Below are positions 37,034 to 37,793 of a DNA stretch of 37,793 bases, piece by piece. Where the stretch lies: contig JBAZQV010000006.1 in the NCBI GenBank assembly GCA_041645025.1, positions 1-37,793 on the forward strand. Reading direction: 5' to 3'. The notes under the pieces were generated by a model. That model saw nothing but the letters and a program-made list of their open reading frames with translations, was not told the origin of the DNA and searched no databases. A program made the position numbers and the translations under genes. The stretch's first letter is position 1, and each line of letters starts with the position of its first letter. The DNA comes from GW2011-AR5 sp041645025. GTDB lineage: Archaea; Aenigmatarchaeota; Aenigmatarchaeia; GW2011-AR5.

Positions 37034-37793
37034 ATGAATAGCGATTACTGGAGCAGGGAAAATATTGTAGGTACCGGGGCGGGCATCGCTTCTTCTGTAC
37101 GCCTTTTAGATGGCAATTTAGTATTTGGAGCATTAGATAATTTTATCTATTCCCTGAACCCCGAAAACGGAGAAATTGTGTGGAAGTTCAAAACCAATGG
37201 ACCTGTATACTCCACTCCAGCCATTTGTAATAATAATGTTTACACAGGCTCGTGCGATGGCTTTGTATATGCAATCGACCAAAATGGCAATCTTATCTGG
37301 AAATTCAATTCGCAAGGAAGAATAATGAACAGCTCTATGGTATGTAATGGTAATAGAATTTTATTCGGCACCGATAATGGGATATTTTTTGCATTGGATA
37401 TGGATGGAAAACTATTATGGAAATTTTCTACAAGCGATGCAATAAGGACTACGCCTGCGATAGTCAATGACAAAATAATCTTTGGCTCGCACGACCATAA
37501 TATTTATTGCCTCAATGAAAAAGGTCGAAAAGAATGGAAATTTTTGACTGGCGGAAACATGTGGACATGCCCTTGCATAATTAATAAAGACAAATTGCTG
37601 TGGTCTATAAACAACCAAACTGCAAAAACTTCGCGCGAATTTTTGATTTATTTTGGCTGTTTTGACGGCGGTCTTTATTGCATCGATAAGAACGGAAATT
37701 TTACATGGAAATTTCATACAAACGGCCCGAATACTTCAGGTCCAGAATTCGATAACGGAATTTTGTATTTTGGCTCCTCAGACGGGTATCTTT
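37034..37793 (+). CDS. PQQ-like beta-propeller repeat protein (3' end cut by window edge)
   Basis: The frame opens at ATG 37034 and stays open for 253 codons to the window edge. It begins MNSDYWSRENIVGTGAGIAS and then shows at least five propeller repeats such as GALDNFIYSLNPENGEIVWK, GSCDGFVYAIDQNGNLIWKF and GSHDHNIYCLNEKGRKEW. No signal peptide is visible, as in the paralogue at 34192-35532. AAATTTAA centred 28 nt upstream predicts a leaderless start. A long Asn-rich insertion (LWSINNQTAKTSREFLIYF) interrupts the repeat near residue 205. Confidence 0.88.
   Translation, partial: MNSDYWSRENIVGTGAGIASSVRLLDGNLVFGALDNFIYSLNPENGEIVWKFKTNGPVYSTPAICNNNVYTGSCDGFVYAIDQNGNLIWKFNSQGRIMNSSMVCNGNRILFGTDNGIFFALDMDGKLLWKFSTSDAIRTTPAIVNDKIIFGSHDHNIYCLNEKGRKEWKFLTGGNMWTCPCIINKDKLLWSINNQTAKTSREFLIYFGCFDGGLYCIDKNGNFTWKFHTNGPNTSGPEFDNGILYFGSSDGYL

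Noticed and set aside
1..37793. SRP RNA, RNase P RNA and rRNA genes
   Set aside because: Their conserved cores were looked for by eye in the intergenic gaps and not seen.

Overview
The window is archaeal chromosome. Diagnostic genes are the beta-CASP termination factor aCPSF1/FttA, RNA polymerase subunit P, eL43, prefoldin beta, a proteasome beta subunit, archaeal-type ThrRS, ProRS and CCA-adding enzyme, diphthine synthase, Trm56, the wyosine enzymes Taw1 and Taw2, and archaeal SepF. The tRNA genes lack an encoded CCA and two of the three carry introns. The many small orphan genes, the helicase and nuclease parts of Hef as separate genes, and compact packing fit an uncultivated DPANN or euryarchaeal-like lineage, but no marker here fixes the phylum.

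Expression signals are consistent. First genes of transcription units usually have a TATA-like box centred 25-29 nt before the start codon, which implies leaderless mRNAs and decides several starts. Downstream operon genes usually carry a GGTGA Shine-Dalgarno sequence just before ATG.

Layout: (1) 1-571, a PIN/AbrB toxin-antitoxin pair cut by the left edge. (2) 661-6018, elp3, a coiled-coil ORF, DedA, thrS, a HAD hydrolase and tRNA-Gln with a D-arm insert. (3) 6058-9620, a small orphan, an aminotransferase, trm56 and a purF-like gene. (4) 9634-13681, taw1 and taw2 diverging from one palindromic TATA box, a divergent enolase and a trm5-family gene. (5) 13696-15224, a two-hairpin repeat, a P-loop kinase and a UbiA prenyltransferase. 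(6) 15298-16375, a nucleotidyltransferase and two tRNA-Pro genes flanking a GIY-YIG nuclease gene. (7) 16377-21994, PAP2, alpha/beta hydrolase, MFS transporter, GNAT, DUF202, proS and a membrane protein. (8) 22136-25899, two orphans, psmB, an inverted copy of the hairpin repeat and aCPSF1. (9) 26324-28426, an eL43-RpoP-prefoldin-UPF0147 cluster interleaved with orphan genes, then the third hairpin repeat as the likely leader of sepF. (10) 28806-34195, a DUF4239-like membrane protein, cca, and the split Hef operon. (11) 34192-37793, two beta-propeller genes around a dph5-DUF357 operon.

The functional theme is tRNA: two synthetases, Elp3 (U34), Trm56 (C56), Trm5/Taw1/Taw2 (G37), CCA addition and three tRNA genes. 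The main candidate for an undescribed element is the three-copy two-hairpin repeat at 13696-13787, 23786-23929 (minus) and 27949-28040. All copies share the same hairpin lengths (42 and 49 nt), the same bulged A and the same junction motif, while the stem sequences differ by changes that preserve pairing.
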